The notes under the pieces: model-generated | Database searches by the model: none | Seen by the model: only the letters and a program-made list of their open reading frames with translations | What the model was told of the DNA's origin: nothing | Position numbers and translations under genes: made by a program | Assembly (NCBI GenBank): GCA_021413405.1 | Contig: JAIOQL010000454.1 | Span: 1-5,117, forward strand | Direction of reading: 5' to 3' | DNA length: 5,117 bases | From: Leptospira sp. | Lineage (GTDB): Bacteria > Spirochaetota > Leptospiria > Leptospirales > Leptospiraceae | Part shown: one piece after another, positions 4,764 through 5,117 of the stretch | How positions within the stretch are numbered: the first letter of the stretch is position 1 | Layout: the number at the start of each line of letters is the position of its first letter

Positions 4764-5117
4764 ATGAAGACTCCAATTTTTTTCCGCCCGGACCAGGAAT
4801 TAACAGATGAAATCATTCTGGATAAAGAGGAAATCGCGCATCTGCGAAGCCTGCGACTCAATGAAGAAGATAAAAAAATAGAAATTCGGGACGGCAACGG
4901 ATGTTCCGCGATTTATTTTTTGAGTAAAAAATCATCTAAAGGAACCCTGGAATCAAGAGAAATCCACAAACTGCATCATAAGAAATTCAAAATCGCTTCT
5001 GCAATCCCGAAATCTGAGAAACTGAATTTTCTGCTCCAAAAGGGAACTGAATTGGGGATATCTGGTTTTATTTTCGTAAACTTTTCAAATTCAGAACGAA
5101 AAGAATTAAATCTGATT
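4764..5117 (+). CDS. rsmE: 16S rRNA m3U1498 methyltransferase RsmE, N-terminal part (cut by right edge)
   Basis: RsmE methylates N3 of U1498 in 16S rRNA using S-adenosylmethionine and belongs to the SPOUT (knotted) methyltransferases. The visible 118 residues start MKTPIFFRP. Residues 1-70 make the PUA-like RNA-binding domain, with HLRSLRL (26-32) and IRDGNG (42-47) in place of the usual HLxxVLRL and DGxG. The SPOUT domain begins with KFKIASAIPKSEKLNFLLQK (74-93) followed by TELGISGFIFVNFSNSER (95-112), matching the family's helix and ELG-V-I-P...ERS region. The SAM-binding knot lies beyond the window. A weak AGAAGA lies about 8 bases before the ATG. The function agrees with the other translation-related genes in this window. 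Confidence 0.88.
   Translation, partial: MKTPIFFRPDQELTDEIILDKEEIAHLRSLRLNEEDKKIEIRDGNGCSAIYFLSKKSSKGTLESREIHKLHHKKFKIASAIPKSEKLNFLLQKGTELGISGFIFVNFSNSERKELNLI

Overview
This 5.1 kb window is A+T-rich bacterial chromosome (roughly 60% A+T by eye). It carries mostly core genes in a compact layout and shows no phage, CRISPR, insertion-sequence or defence genes. The gene content and sequence style (rpsT next to an HU-like gene and tRNA-Val, engB-birA-coaX as one operon, ruvC divergent from rsmE) would fit a spirochaete of the Leptospira/Leptonema type. That assignment is inference from memory of such genomes and is tentative.

Layout. (1) 1-868, minus strand: the N-terminal 289 residues of an unrecognised protein that runs off the left edge. 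It has a compact N-terminal region, then a long hydrophilic Glu/Lys/Ser/Thr/Pro-rich linker, and appears to enter a new region at the edge. Its own promoter lies at 917-944. (2) 945-1833, minus strand: a transcription unit made of promoter, ~160-nt structured leader, rpsT (S20), an HU/IHF-like gene, tRNA-Val(UAC) and a terminator. (3) 1834-1949: divergent promoter region. (4) 1950-4044, plus strand: engB, birA and coaX as a tight operon. (5) 4045-4176: a convergent gap holding a degenerate inverted repeat. (6) 4177-4680, minus strand: ruvC. (7) 4764-5117, plus strand: the start of rsmE, cut by the right edge.

How the genes relate. S20, the GTPase EngB, tRNA-Val and RsmE all serve ribosome assembly or translation. 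BirA and CoaX serve cofactor metabolism (biotin attachment; first step of CoA synthesis). RuvC resolves Holliday junctions, and the HU-like protein binds DNA.

The most unusual part is the rpsT / HU-like / tRNA-Val unit. Both protein genes start with TTG and share one reading frame, separated by one TAA and two codons. The HU-like gene has no visible ribosome-binding site. Its TAG stop lies inside the tRNA, so RNase P cleavage of the tRNA 5' end would remove the stop from the mRNA. Other points of interest are the folded rpsT leader, an EngB ending before its G5 motif and last helix, and the inverted repeat after coaX. I found no clearly new multi-gene system.
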